Positions 52,193 through 60,736 of a stretch of DNA of 64,000 nucleotides are shown here, piece by piece. The DNA is taken from contig CABXWB010000004.1 in NCBI GenBank assembly GCA_902515745.1, positions 62,001-126,000 of the forward strand, in the 5' to 3' direction. The position numbers and the translations under genes were made by a program. Below the pieces are notes generated by a model, which searched no databases, was not told where the DNA came from, and saw nothing but the letters and a program-made list of their open reading frames with translations. This DNA is from an uncultured Alphaproteobacteria bacterium. GTDB taxonomy: Bacteria > Pseudomonadota > Alphaproteobacteria > HIMB59 > GCA-002718135. Positions within the stretch are counted from its first letter, which is position 1. Every line of letters starts with the position of its first letter.

Positions 52193-52783
52193 ATGTTAAA
52201 TATGTTTAAAAATATTTTGAAACTCATTGTTTTTTCTATTTTTCTATCTAAAAGTTCATTTCTTCATGCTAGTGAAAGTAAGGCAATGATTTTAGATAAT
52301 CTCAGCAACCCTGGTGTAAGTTCTCAAGGCCAAAATTGGGCTTTTTTTACTGATGGAGTAATGGGTGGATTATCCCAGGGTAAAGCAATTATATCAAAAG
52401 TTAATGATGTTAATTGTTATCATATGACAGGAAATGTAACGACTGAAAATAATGGCGGCTTTATACAAATAAGAAATCAATTAAAACCTTCAATATCAAC
52501 AGAGGAGTTTGAAGGTGTTTATTTTAAAGTGTTTGGTAATAATGAAGAGTATTCAATTCATGTAAGAACCGCTTTAACAATGGCTCCATGGCAATATTAT
52601 AAATATAGTTTTAAAACAAATTCTGAGTGGACAGTAATAAAAGCACCCTTTAGTGAATTTAAAAAATCAAATGCTTATCAACCAAAAAAATTAGTTGGTC
52701 AGAATATCAAGACATTAGGGCTGGTTGCTGGATTTAAAGATTTTCAAGCAGATATTTGTTTATCAGAGATTGGCTTTTATTAA
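52193..52783 (+). CDS. CIA30-family protein (complex I assembly factor 30 domain), exported
   Basis: A 196-residue protein with a signal peptide (LKLIVFSIFLSKSSFLHAS). The CIA30 galactose-binding-like domain follows: WAFFTDGVMGGLSQGKAII near residue 45, TENNGGFIQIRNQL near 83, GVYFKVFGNNEEYSIHVRT near 107 and LGLVAGFKDFQADICLSEIG at the end. The eukaryotic relative NDUFAF1 assembles respiratory complex I. Whether the bacterial protein does so is unproven, and export to the periplasm argues for a different detail of function. Its stop shares TTAA with truA. Confidence 0.83.
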   Translation: MLNMFKNILKLIVFSIFLSKSSFLHASESKAMILDNLSNPGVSSQGQNWAFFTDGVMGGLSQGKAIISKVNDVNCYHMTGNVTTENNGGFIQIRNQLKPSISTEEFEGVYFKVFGNNEEYSIHVRTALTMAPWQYYKYSFKTNSEWTVIKAPFSEFKKSNAYQPKKLVGQNIKTLGLVAGFKDFQADICLSEIGFY

Positions 52784-53514
52784 TAATCTATTTTCAATAA
52801 ATATAATCCTTCAGGTGGCGCAGTAACTCCAGCAAATTCTCTTTTTTTGGATTGAATAATTTCTGAAATAGATTTTTCTATTTTACTAAGCCCTATATCA
52901 ACGAGTGTACCGACCATGATTCTAACTTGAGAATGTAAAAAGGATTTAGCTGATATTAAAAAATTTATTTCATCATGATTAAAATTTATATCCAGTGAAT
53001 TAATAGATTTAATTGGTGATTTCGATTGGCAATTTATTGACCTAAAAGCAGACAAATCAAATTTTCCTATAAATTGTTGTGATTGTTTTATTATTTTTTC
53101 AGCATCTATTTTTTTATGTACACACCAAACTTTGTTTTGCTCTAACGTAATTGGTGATCTTCTATTTAAGATCTTGTATTGATACCATCTCAATTTTGCT
53201 GAAAATCTAGAATTAAAGTCTTTATCTACTTCTTCAGCATGTAAAATAGATATGGGTTGGGGTCTTAGATAATGATTAATTCCATCTCTAATAGTATCAG
53301 TATCAAAATGTTGCTCTAATTCAAAATTAGCTACCTGTCCTCTTGCATGAACGCCTGCATCTGTTCGACCAGCTCCAAGTAATGTTATTTTTTGTTTTGA
53401 TAGTTTTTCTATTGCCTCTTCAACCAATTGTTGAACAGAGGGACCATTTTCTTGACGTTGCCAACCAACATAATTAGTTCCATCATATTCTAATGTTATT
53501 TTGTAGTTAGGCAT
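52780..53514 (-). CDS. truA: tRNA pseudouridine(38-40) synthase
   Basis: A 244-residue TruA that isomerises uridines 38-40 in the anticodon stem. LEYDGTNYVGWQRQENGPSV opens the protein. GAGRTDAGVHARGQVANFEL near residue 47 contains the catalytic Asp, and FLHSQVRIMVGTLVDIGLSK near 193 is the conserved C-terminal block. It overlaps fmt by eight bases in the def-fmt-truA operon. Confidence 0.96.
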   Translation of the reverse strand: MPNYKITLEYDGTNYVGWQRQENGPSVQQLVEEAIEKLSKQKITLLGAGRTDAGVHARGQVANFELEQHFDTDTIRDGINHYLRPQPISILHAEEVDKDFNSRFSAKLRWYQYKILNRRSPITLEQNKVWCVHKKIDAEKIIKQSQQFIGKFDLSAFRSINCQSKSPIKSINSLDINFNHDEINFLISAKSFLHSQVRIMVGTLVDIGLSKIEKSISEIIQSKKREFAGVTAPPEGLYLLKIDY

Positions 53515-54430
53515 TTATTACTTCATTAACCTTAAAACTATATCCCCGAAGAAAATCATCTTTAGAAATAGCATTTTTGCCTTCTCTTTGTAAAATTAGT
53601 GGCTCAATACTTCCGTCATTGCACCCAATATCAAAGGTCTCATTAAGAATTGTCGATGCATTACCAATAGAATTTGATTTTCTTGCTTTAATGATTTTAA
53701 TTCTTTCATTTTGTATAGTAAACCAAGCACCAGGTTTAGGTGAATGTGCTCTTATAAGATTTAGAACTTCATTTACAGATTTATTAAAATTAATTTTTCT
53801 GTTTAGTGAAGAAATTTTATTTGCATATGTTGCATCATTATCATCCTGATCAGAATAAGAAATTTTTTTATCAAATATAAGGGGAATAGTTTCCACTAAT
53901 AATTTGATTCCAACCTCTGTTAATTTTTGACTTAATTCATTTTTATTACAATCATCTTCTATATCTACTTTTTTTTGCTTAATAATTGGTCCAGCATCTA
54001 ATTTTTCAATTAGTTGTATTATTGATATACCCGTCTCTTTATCACCACTCATTAAAGAATGCTCTATTGGTGCTGCACCCCTCCATCTAGGCAACAAGGA
54101 TACATGTATATTGATACAACCAAATGGGGGAAGATCTAGAATATCTTTTGGCAATATTTTACCATATGCCATAACAATAATTAAATCAGGATTTAACTTT
54201 TTCACTATCTCAATTGTATTTTTATCAAACCTATTTGGACAAAAAACTTCAATGTTATTTTTATTTGCAAGTTGATGGACTTCGGATTCAATTATTTTCA
54301 TTCCTCTAGATTTATTTTTTGGGGGTTGTGAAAATACTGCGGAAATTATCAAATTACTTTTAATTAAAGCCTCAAGATAGTCAGAAGCTATTTTAGGCGA
54401 GCCCATGAAAATTATTTTTTTATTATTCAT
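53507..54430 (-). CDS. fmt: Methionyl-tRNA formyltransferase
   Basis: A 307-residue enzyme that formylates initiator Met-tRNA. IIFMGSPKIASDYLEALIKS is the N-terminal Rossmann start, HVSLLPRWRGAAPIEHSLMS near 106 the formyl-tetrahydrofolate catalytic loop with Asn-His-Asp equivalents, and GISIIQLIEKLDAGPII follows. AHSPKPGAWF starts the C-terminal tRNA-binding domain. It is linked to def by a one-base overlap. Confidence 0.96.
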   Translation of the reverse strand: MNNKKIIFMGSPKIASDYLEALIKSNLIISAVFSQPPKNKSRGMKIIESEVHQLANKNNIEVFCPNRFDKNTIEIVKKLNPDLIIVMAYGKILPKDILDLPPFGCINIHVSLLPRWRGAAPIEHSLMSGDKETGISIIQLIEKLDAGPIIKQKKVDIEDDCNKNELSQKLTEVGIKLLVETIPLIFDKKISYSDQDDNDATYANKISSLNRKINFNKSVNEVLNLIRAHSPKPGAWFTIQNERIKIIKARKSNSIGNASTILNETFDIGCNDGSIEPLILQREGKNAISKDDFLRGYSFKVNEVINA

Positions 54431-54939
54431 TATTTTTTGTTTTTTAAAAATTTTTGTACTTTTTTGATCATTATATTCCTTTTTAACGAAGAAAGATAAT
54501 CTACAAATAACTTTCCGGAAAGGTGATCAATTTCATGTTGTAAAATTCTTGATTCCACTCCACTAACTTCTTTTGTTATTTGTTTGTTATTTTCATCTAA
54601 GTACTCTACTACTATATTTTGAGGTCTCTCAATTTCTGCAAATTGTTCAGGCAGAGATAAACAACCCTCTTCCATAATAATTTTTTCTTGAGAGTATGAA
54701 ACAATATTTGGGTTAAATAATGTATATTGTGTTTTTTTTTTAGTCTCTTGATCTACAAAAAATATAGTCACAATTTGTTTTAAAATTCCAATTTGATTTG
54801 CTGCTAAACCTACACCTGGGGCTTTTATCATTATTTGCATCATTTTTTTGGCAATTTCTTTTTCCTTAATTCCAACAGACTGAATTTTATCTGCTTTTTG
54901 GCGTAATAGTGGATTTGGTACATAAAGTAATTTATCCAT
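54430..54939 (-). CDS. def: Peptide deformylase
   Basis: A 169-residue Fe/Zn hydrolase that removes the N-formyl group from nascent proteins. All three family motifs are present: GVGLAANQIG near residue 41, EEGCLSLPE near 90, and the metal-binding HEIDH in RILQHEIDHLSGKLFVD near 132. Length is normal. It heads the def-fmt-truA operon. Confidence 0.96.
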   Translation of the reverse strand: MDKLLYVPNPLLRQKADKIQSVGIKEKEIAKKMMQIMIKAPGVGLAANQIGILKQIVTIFFVDQETKKKTQYTLFNPNIVSYSQEKIIMEEGCLSLPEQFAEIERPQNIVVEYLDENNKQITKEVSGVESRILQHEIDHLSGKLFVDYLSSLKRNIMIKKVQKFLKNKK

Positions 54940-54945
54940 TTTTAT

Positions 54946-55545
54946 TTATGTAATTTTTTTTCTAGATTGGAATGCTGTATTTAATGTGTTTTCATCTAAG
55001 TAGTGTACTTCTCCACCCATAGGGATTCCTTGTGCAAGTCTTGTTACATTTAAATCTTTAAATTTTTCCAGCTTATCTGCAATAACAAAAGATGTTGTTT
55101 GTCCTTCCATAGTTGTACTTAAGGCAAGAATAATTTCTTTAACATTGTTTGTTTCAATTCTCTTTAGTAGTTGTTCTATTTTCAATTCATCAGTTCCTAT
55201 ACCTTGAATAGCTGATAAAGAGCCACCTAATACATTATATAGACCTCGATAAAAGCCTACTTTTTCTAATGTCCACAAATCTGACACATCCTCAACAACA
55301 CAAATAGTTGCTTTATCCCTTTTAGGATTTGCACAAATATTGCATGGATTTACCATGTCTATATTTCCACATTCTGAGCACTCAATAATTTTATTATAAG
55401 ATAAGTTTAAACTCTCAATTAAAGGAGATAAATTTTTATCTTTATTTTTTAATAAAAAAAGAGCAATTCTTTGAGCCGATCTTCTTCCTAATCCTGGAAG
55501 TTTTGAAATATCGTTTATTAATTTATCTATTGGGGATTGCTCCAT
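54946..55545 (-). CDS. recR: Recombination mediator RecR
   Basis: A 199-residue RecR. A helix-hairpin-helix (LPGLGRRSAQRIALFLL near residue 15), a four-Cys zinc finger (CSECGNIDMVNPCNICANPK near 55) and a Toprim domain (ATICVVEDVSDLWTLEK near 79, LALSTTMEGQTTSFVI near 140) appear in order. RecFOR acts at gaps in single-stranded DNA. The dnaX-ybaB-recR order is standard. Confidence 0.96.
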   Translation of the reverse strand: MEQSPIDKLINDISKLPGLGRRSAQRIALFLLKNKDKNLSPLIESLNLSYNKIIECSECGNIDMVNPCNICANPKRDKATICVVEDVSDLWTLEKVGFYRGLYNVLGGSLSAIQGIGTDELKIEQLLKRIETNNVKEIILALSTTMEGQTTSFVIADKLEKFKDLNVTRLAQGIPMGGEVHYLDENTLNTAFQSRKKIT

Positions 55546-55547
55546 TT

Positions 55548-55871
55548 TTAGAAAGGAAGTTTCATTCCTGGAGGTAATGGTAGGCCACCTGTGAGATTTT
55601 TCATTTCTTCTTGAGCTGCAGCTTCTCCTTTTTCTTTGGCATCATTTATTGCAGCTACAATCAGATCTTCAAGTATTTCTTTCTCATCTTGTTTAATCAA
55701 GCTATCATCAATTGAAATTCTTTTGAAAATACCTTTTGCTGTAGCTGTTACTTTAATAAGACCGCCTCCAGAAGTACCTTCAACTTCAATATCATTTAAT
55801 TTATTCTGTGCTTCAGCCATTTTCTTTTGCAACTGTTGAGCTTGCTTCATCATATTACCTAAATTGACCAT
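55548..55871 (-). CDS. ybaB: YbaB/EbfC nucleoid-associated protein
   Basis: A 107-residue DNA-binding protein. NLGNMMKQAQQLQKKMAEAQ forms the N-terminal helix, EVEGTSGGGLIKVTATAKG near 29 and LPLPPGMKLPF at the end are diagnostic. It binds DNA as a dimer and lies in the dnaX-ybaB-recR operon, overlapping dnaX by one base. Confidence 0.95.
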   Translation of the reverse strand: MVNLGNMMKQAQQLQKKMAEAQNKLNDIEVEGTSGGGLIKVTATAKGIFKRISIDDSLIKQDEKEILEDLIVAAINDAKEKGEAAAQEEMKNLTGGLPLPPGMKLPF

Positions 55872-57559
55872 TATTTCTCCTTTTTCATCTTTGGTTGATT
55901 TATATCTGTATCATCATCGTTTATTTCACCTAATTCTGTAATAGCGTGAATTTTACTTTCAGGAAATTCTTTTAATATTTTTTTTACTTCTGGATGATTT
56001 TTCATTATTTCAATCTCTTTTTGTTGGTTTATAATATCTTCATCGTGCAAACTTTTTCCAAGATTGCTTGTAGATGAATGTATCTGCCATATTCTTCCAG
56101 TCCATTTAGAGATTAATTTCGCAATATTTCTATTGAAGCTAGTGTCATTAATTTTAGATGTGTTTAGGGTAACCTCTCCTTCTTTGAAAGAGACTAACTG
56201 CACATCATTGTATAACTTAGTGTGAAGTAATCCTTCTCTATTTTTAAAAAACATATCGACAAAATGTCTAAAGTCTTGAACATATTTTATATTTACATTT
56301 TCTTTAGGAGAAATTTCTTTTTTATTTTCATTAAAGTTTAGAATTTTGTTACTTTCTTTAGATACATTTTGTAGTTCAAGATTTTTTTCTAAAGGTTCTT
56401 TTTTTACTACTTCTTTATCTATTTTTTTAATTAGATCTTCTGGACTAGGGCCATCATGCAAATAAATAATTCTTAAAATAATCATTTCTCCATGTTGGTA
56501 TAAATGAGAACTATTTTGTAATTCTTGATAACCTTTAAATAAAATTTGCCATATAATATTAAGATTATTTAATGTCATTTTTGATGACAATTCAGCTCCT
56601 TTATTTCTTTCAAATTCAGGAATATAAATGTCATTTTTTAAATCTGGTGCTATCTTTATTTGAACAAGGAAATGTACTACGTTTAATAGTTCATCAAATA
56701 TCATTGGTATATCTGCACCTAGTTCATACAATTCTTTAAACTTGTTAATTGCACCAAGCGCATCTCCTTCTAAAATAATTTCAACTAAGTTAAATATTTT
56801 TTCTCTATCTGCTAATCCAAGCATGCTTATTACAGTCTGCGAGTCAACTTTTTCATTTGGGCTAGTTATAGCTTGATCTAATAAACTAAGACCATCTCTT
56901 ACAGATCCATCTGCCGATCTAACAATTAACGAAATAGCGTCTAAATCAATGTCAATATTTTCTAGTTTGGAAATTTTTAATAAATGATCTGATAAAATTT
57001 TATTCTCTATTCTATGTAAATCAAATCTCTGACACCTCGATAAAACAGTTATTGGTACTTTTTTAATTTCTGTTGTGGCAAAAATAAACTTAACATGTTC
57101 TGGTGGTTCTTCTAAAGTTTTAAGAAGAGCATTGAATGCACTTTTTGAAAGCATATGAACTTCATCAATTATAAATATTTTATAATCACCAATAACAGGT
57201 TTATATTTTACATTATCAATTATCTCTCTAATGTCATCAACACCAGTATTTGATGCTGCATCAATCTCAATAACATCAAGATTACTGTCTGAAGTTGTTG
57301 ATTTACATGAATCACAAGTTCCACATGGTTCACAATTTTTTTTATCTCTATTCTTACAATTAATACTCATCGCTATAAGTCTAGCGGTGGTGGTTTTTCC
57401 AACACCTCTGACACCTGTTAGAATATATGCGTGAGCTAGCCGGTCATTATAAATAGCGTTTGATAGAATTTTTACTAATAATTCTTGACCAATCAAATCT
57501 TCAAATTTTTGAGGTCTGTATTTTCTAGCTAAAACTTTATATTTTTTTTCTTCTGTCAT
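55871..57559 (-). CDS. dnaX: DNA polymerase III subunit gamma/tau
   Basis: A 562-residue clamp-loader ATPase. ARKYRPQKFEDLIGQE opens it, Walker A is TGVRGVGKTTTARLIA near 50, the zinc-binding cluster CEPCGTCDSCKS lies near 80-95, Walker B is FIIDEVHMLSKSAFNALLKT near 130, and the SRC motif is TVLSRCQRFDLHRI near 170. The frame runs 33 bases further back to 57592, but ATG 57559 gives the family's MTEEKKYKV start just after the SRP RNA gene. Two A7 runs near codons 385-393 could allow frameshifting to a gamma-like product. Confidence 0.95.
   Translation of the reverse strand: MTEEKKYKVLARKYRPQKFEDLIGQELLVKILSNAIYNDRLAHAYILTGVRGVGKTTTARLIAMSINCKNRDKKNCEPCGTCDSCKSTTSDSNLDVIEIDAASNTGVDDIREIIDNVKYKPVIGDYKIFIIDEVHMLSKSAFNALLKTLEEPPEHVKFIFATTEIKKVPITVLSRCQRFDLHRIENKILSDHLLKISKLENIDIDLDAISLIVRSADGSVRDGLSLLDQAITSPNEKVDSQTVISMLGLADREKIFNLVEIILEGDALGAINKFKELYELGADIPMIFDELLNVVHFLVQIKIAPDLKNDIYIPEFERNKGAELSSKMTLNNLNIIWQILFKGYQELQNSSHLYQHGEMIILRIIYLHDGPSPEDLIKKIDKEVVKKEPLEKNLELQNVSKESNKILNFNENKKEISPKENVNIKYVQDFRHFVDMFFKNREGLLHTKLYNDVQLVSFKEGEVTLNTSKINDTSFNRNIAKLISKWTGRIWQIHSSTSNLGKSLHDEDIINQQKEIEIMKNHPEVKKILKEFPESKIHAITELGEINDDDTDINQPKMKKEK
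56382..56405 (-). other. Possible dnaX frameshift site (two A7 runs)
   Basis: On the coding strand GTA-AAA-AAA-GAA at codons 385-388 contains A7 placed as A-AAA-AAA, and a second A7 follows at codons 391-393. A -1 slip at the first run would add seven residues (RTFRKKS) before a TGA, giving a product of about 394 residues that ends after the clamp-loader core. A7 runs are common in this AT-rich genome, so this is only a candidate. Confidence 0.3.
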
Positions 57560-57569
57560 TATAATTAAT

Positions 57570-57657
57570 GGAAGGAGTTGAGACCCAAACAAGATTGTTA
57601 CAGCTGCTTCTTTTCAGATCTGACTGGATTAGCAATTTATTTGCCCTCAATCCTCCC
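57570..57657 (-). ncRNA. ffs: Signal recognition particle RNA (4.5S type)
   Basis: On the minus strand CCAGTCAGATCTGAAAAGAA followed by GCAGCTGTAACA matches the SRP RNA domain IV consensus (GGTCAGGTCCGGAAGGAAGC then AGCC). The GNRA tetraloop is GAAA closed by CT/AG. The flanks GGGAGGATTGAG (5') and CTCAACTCCTTCC (3') pair to form the terminal stem, giving an RNA of about 88 nt. It lies 10 bases upstream of dnaX, the usual place for ffs in alphaproteobacteria. The exact ends are estimated from the stem. Confidence 0.88.
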
Positions 57658-57711
57658 TGTAGCAATATAACATTAATGTAAATAAAATATAAATAGACTT
57701 TTTAAAAAATC

Positions 57712-58554
57712 CTATTTTTTCCTGAATGAAGATTTCTCATATACTCCAAGGATTTCTATCTTCTTACAAAAAAATTTCATCTCTTCTAATGCTAATTTTA
57801 CAGATGTATTTTCAGGATGTCCCTCAAAATCTATATAAAATTGTGCAACATCAAAACCCTGTGGGTGAATGTAACTCTCAAGCTTAGTTATATTTACTCC
57901 ATTACTAGCAAATCCACCGAGACATTTGTACAAAACTGCTGGAATACTTCTAACTGTAAATACTAGTGTTGTAAGGATATCCTTTGTTTCTGAATTCATA
58001 TCTAATAAATTTTTTTGCATGACAAGAAATCGAGTTACGTTATTTTGAGTATCTTGGAAATTTTTTTCCAATATATCAAGATTATATATATTAGCAGCAA
58101 GTTCAGATGCGATAGCTCCATCTTCAATATTATTTAACTCTGAAATTAATTTAGCGGATCCAGCTGTATCTGCCTCAACAATCATTTGCTTATCTAATTT
58201 TATAATTTTGTTTCGACATTGGGCTATTCCCTGTTCATGACTTCTTATTCTTTTAATATCTGAGATTTTTGCACCTCTAATTCCAAGTAAATTATGATTT
58301 ACTTCATGAAAATATTCATAAGTTATTTTTAAATCAGAGTCAGGTATCAATCTTTGAGTATCCGCTACTCTTCCTGCAAGAGAGTTTTCTATTGGAACCA
58401 TTGCTGCTGCAGATTTTCCTAATCTAACATGTTCAAACATATCTTCAAAAGTTGCACAAGATATGCTTGTTGCGTTTGGAAAGATATTTTTTCCAGCTTG
58501 TTCACTATAAGCACCATTTACACCTTGAAATGAAAAACTATCAACTTTTATCAT
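57712..58554 (-). CDS. pheA: Prephenate dehydratase
   Basis: A 280-residue monofunctional enzyme converting prephenate to phenylpyruvate in phenylalanine synthesis. SFQGVNGAYSEQAGKNIFPN opens the PDT domain, VPIENSLAGRVADTQRLI near 58 and NNVTRFLVMQK near 170 hold active-site residues, and the ACT domain (GGFASNGVNITKLESY near 225) gives feedback control. There is no chorismate mutase domain. It overlaps kdsB by 14 bases. Confidence 0.94.
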   Translation of the reverse strand: MIKVDSFSFQGVNGAYSEQAGKNIFPNATSISCATFEDMFEHVRLGKSAAAMVPIENSLAGRVADTQRLIPDSDLKITYEYFHEVNHNLLGIRGAKISDIKRIRSHEQGIAQCRNKIIKLDKQMIVEADTAGSAKLISELNNIEDGAIASELAANIYNLDILEKNFQDTQNNVTRFLVMQKNLLDMNSETKDILTTLVFTVRSIPAVLYKCLGGFASNGVNITKLESYIHPQGFDVAQFYIDFEGHPENTSVKLALEEMKFFCKKIEILGVYEKSSFRKK

Positions 58555-59275
58555 TGTGCTCTCTTATATTAGTTTCAATATTTATTAAATCCTCTTTTGT
58601 ATCTACACTCATTGGAACTTCAGGAACATACGTAACTCCAATTGGAATGTTAGAATCCATAGCTCTCATTTGTTCTAGGCTTAGATCTATTTCATTTTTT
58701 GATTTAGGTAGATTGATAAATGTACTTATTGAATCTGGAGTATAACTATAGATACCAACATGATGGTATAAGTTTTTCTTTTGTATCGTAACTTCTCTAT
58801 AAAAACTTAACGCCTGGGCTATTTCATTTTTTTTAAAATCAACTTCAACTTTTGTTACATTGGGATTATTTAATTCATTATCATTTAAGTTTGTTGCAAG
58901 TGTGCCAATAGTAAAATTTCTTTTTATTGGGTCAATGACTTTAAAAATATGTTCTGGATTTATAAGAGGCATATCTCCTTGTAGATTGATTATTATATTA
59001 ATGTCTTTGTTATTATTTATTTTTAAAAAAGCGGAGTGAACTCTGTCAGTTCCAGAAGGGAGATTTGGATCAGTCATAATAGCTTTGCCTCCATTACTTA
59101 CAATTAAATCATGAACTTCAATTTCAGAACAAGCAACAAACACTTCTCCTACATTTGACTCAATTGCCTGTTGCCAAACTCGTTGTATCATTGGAATACC
59201 ATCAATGAGCATTAATGGTTTACCTGGCAACCTAGTAGACGCCATTCGTGAAGGTATAATTACAACATTTTTCAT
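58541..59275 (-). CDS. kdsB: 3-deoxy-manno-octulosonate cytidylyltransferase
   Basis: A 244-residue CMP-Kdo synthetase for lipopolysaccharide core activation. IIPSRMASTRLPGKPLMLID at the N-terminus is the CTP-binding signature, NLQGDMPLINPEHI near 94 binds metal, and HVGIYSYTPDSI with LEQMRAMDSNIPIG follow. It indicates that the cell makes Kdo-containing lipopolysaccharide. The start is divergent from the cytochrome c gene. Confidence 0.95.
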   Translation of the reverse strand: MKNVVIIPSRMASTRLPGKPLMLIDGIPMIQRVWQQAIESNVGEVFVACSEIEVHDLIVSNGGKAIMTDPNLPSGTDRVHSAFLKINNNKDINIIINLQGDMPLINPEHIFKVIDPIKRNFTIGTLATNLNDNELNNPNVTKVEVDFKKNEIAQALSFYREVTIQKKNLYHHVGIYSYTPDSISTFINLPKSKNEIDLSLEQMRAMDSNIPIGVTYVPEVPMSVDTKEDLINIETNIREHNDKS

Positions 59276-59366
59276 AATTTATGCGACAATTAAGCAAGAG
59301 AATTTAAATTTCATACTTACGACAAATATATTCTTTCTTCTAAAAAATCTGTATATGTACTTATAC

Positions 59367-59912
59367 ATGTCTGGCCTTGAAGTTAATAAAATTTTAGCAT
59401 CTATTATATTAGCAGTCTTAATTGTTACCCTTATCGGGCATTTTGGAGATTTAGTCATTGATATTGATCATGATGAAAAAAAAGAAACAGCTTATAAAAT
59501 AGACGTTCCTGAGGATTCTACTGGCGCTGGAGTAGTAGAAAAAAAAGAAGAAGTAATAGAGCCAATTTCAATATTATTAGCAAGTGCTTCTCTCGATAAT
59601 GGAGAAAAATTATTCAAAAAATGTGCTACGTGCCATAATTACGAAAAAGGTAGTGCAAATAAAGTAGGTCCACACTTATGGAACATTATAAATAGACCAA
59701 AAGCAAATGTTGAAGGTTTTGCATACTCTAAAGCTTTAGCTGAATACGGTGGAGAATGGGGATATGAAGAATTAGCAGAATTTTTATATAAACCAAAAAA
59801 ATATATAAAAGGTACAAAAATGAACTTTGCAGGTTTGAAAAAAGTAAAAGATAGAGCAGACTTAGTTTATTTCTTAAGAGAACACTCAGATAATCCAGCA
59901 CCACTTCCATAA
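59367..59912 (+). CDS. cycM: Membrane-anchored cytochrome c (CycM-like)
   Basis: A 181-residue protein with an N-terminal uncleaved membrane anchor (ILASIILAVLIVTLIGHFGD), an acidic linker and a class I cytochrome c domain. The haem site is KCATCHNYEKGSANKVGPHL and the Met ligand is in GTKMNFAGLKKVKDRADL. It resembles Bradyrhizobium CycM, which carries electrons from bc1 to aa3 oxidase. The frame extends upstream to 59205 inside kdsB, but the ATG at 59367 begins the expected short cytoplasmic start. The petABC operon in the window makes a plausible partner. Confidence 0.9.
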   Translation: MSGLEVNKILASIILAVLIVTLIGHFGDLVIDIDHDEKKETAYKIDVPEDSTGAGVVEKKEEVIEPISILLASASLDNGEKLFKKCATCHNYEKGSANKVGPHLWNIINRPKANVEGFAYSKALAEYGGEWGYEELAEFLYKPKKYIKGTKMNFAGLKKVKDRADLVYFLREHSDNPAPLP

Positions 59913-59921
59913 ACTAAAGTA

Positions 59922-60695
59922 ATGATCTTAGATACAGAAGAGTTTTCAAAATTTGCAAACTCTTTAGCCGATAATGCATCTAAAACTTCAATGCATTATT
60001 TTAGAAACAAAATTGAAATAGAAATTAAAGATGATGAAAGTCCTGTAACTCTAGCAGATAAAGAAACAGAACAAGTATTAAGAGAGAGAATAAGAAAAGA
60101 ATATCCTGATCATGGAATTTTAGGTGAAGAGTATGAAAATGAAAAAATAGATGCTGAATTTATATGGGTATTAGATCCTATAGATGGCACAAGAAGCTAT
60201 ATAGCCGGACATAAAGATTTTGGTAATTTAATTGCATTACTTCATAACAAAAAACCGATTTTAGGAATTATTAATTGCCCTGCACATGATGAGCGATGGA
60301 TGGGAATAAAAAATCAACAAACAAAATGTAATGGAAAAGATGTTCAAACTAGTGCAATTAAACAAATTAAAGATGCCTATCTTTTTACATCTGGATTATA
60401 TTTTGATGAACCTCAAATTAGTAAAGGATTAGAATTACTAAAAGAACAATCAAGATATTATAGACTTGGTGGTGACTGTTACATGTATGGAATGTTAGCC
60501 TCAGGTCTAATAGATATTGTTTTAGAGGATACATTAAAAGTACATGATTATATGGCCCTTGTAAATGTAATTGAAGGAGCTGGTGGAGTAATTACAGATA
60601 AGTACGGACAAGATATATCGCTAGACTCAGATGGCAGTTTAGTTGCTTCCAGTACAAGTTTTCTTCATGATGAAATAATTAAATTAATAAACTAA
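59922..60695 (+). CDS. hisN: Inositol-monophosphatase-family phosphatase (HisN-like histidinol-phosphatase)
   Basis: A 257-residue Mg-dependent phosphatase. SPVTLADKETEQVLRERIRK near 44, the ILGEEYENEK segment near 66, WVLDPIDGTRSYIAGHKDFG near 83 and the C-terminal HDYMALVNVIEGAGGVITD near 205 form the metal sites. The DPIDGTRSYI spelling fits the alphaproteobacterial histidinol-phosphate phosphatase HisN rather than CysQ. It lies nine bases after cycM. An inositol-phosphate or other sugar-phosphate substrate remains possible. Confidence 0.75.
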   Translation: MILDTEEFSKFANSLADNASKTSMHYFRNKIEIEIKDDESPVTLADKETEQVLRERIRKEYPDHGILGEEYENEKIDAEFIWVLDPIDGTRSYIAGHKDFGNLIALLHNKKPILGIINCPAHDERWMGIKNQQTKCNGKDVQTSAIKQIKDAYLFTSGLYFDEPQISKGLELLKEQSRYYRLGGDCYMYGMLASGLIDIVLEDTLKVHDYMALVNVIEGAGGVITDKYGQDISLDSDGSLVASSTSFLHDEIIKLIN

Positions 60696-60736
60696 AATTT
60701 ATTTTAATTTTTAATAAATAGACATATATTATAACT

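Noticed and set aside
57560-57592. Upstream extension of DnaX to 57592
   Set aside because: It would run into the SRP RNA gene and add a non-family N-terminus; the ATG at 57559 starts the conserved sequence.
59205-59366. Upstream extension of the CycM-like cytochrome into kdsB
   Set aside because: The extra residues lie antisense to kdsB and precede the membrane anchor; ATG 59367 gives the usual architecture.
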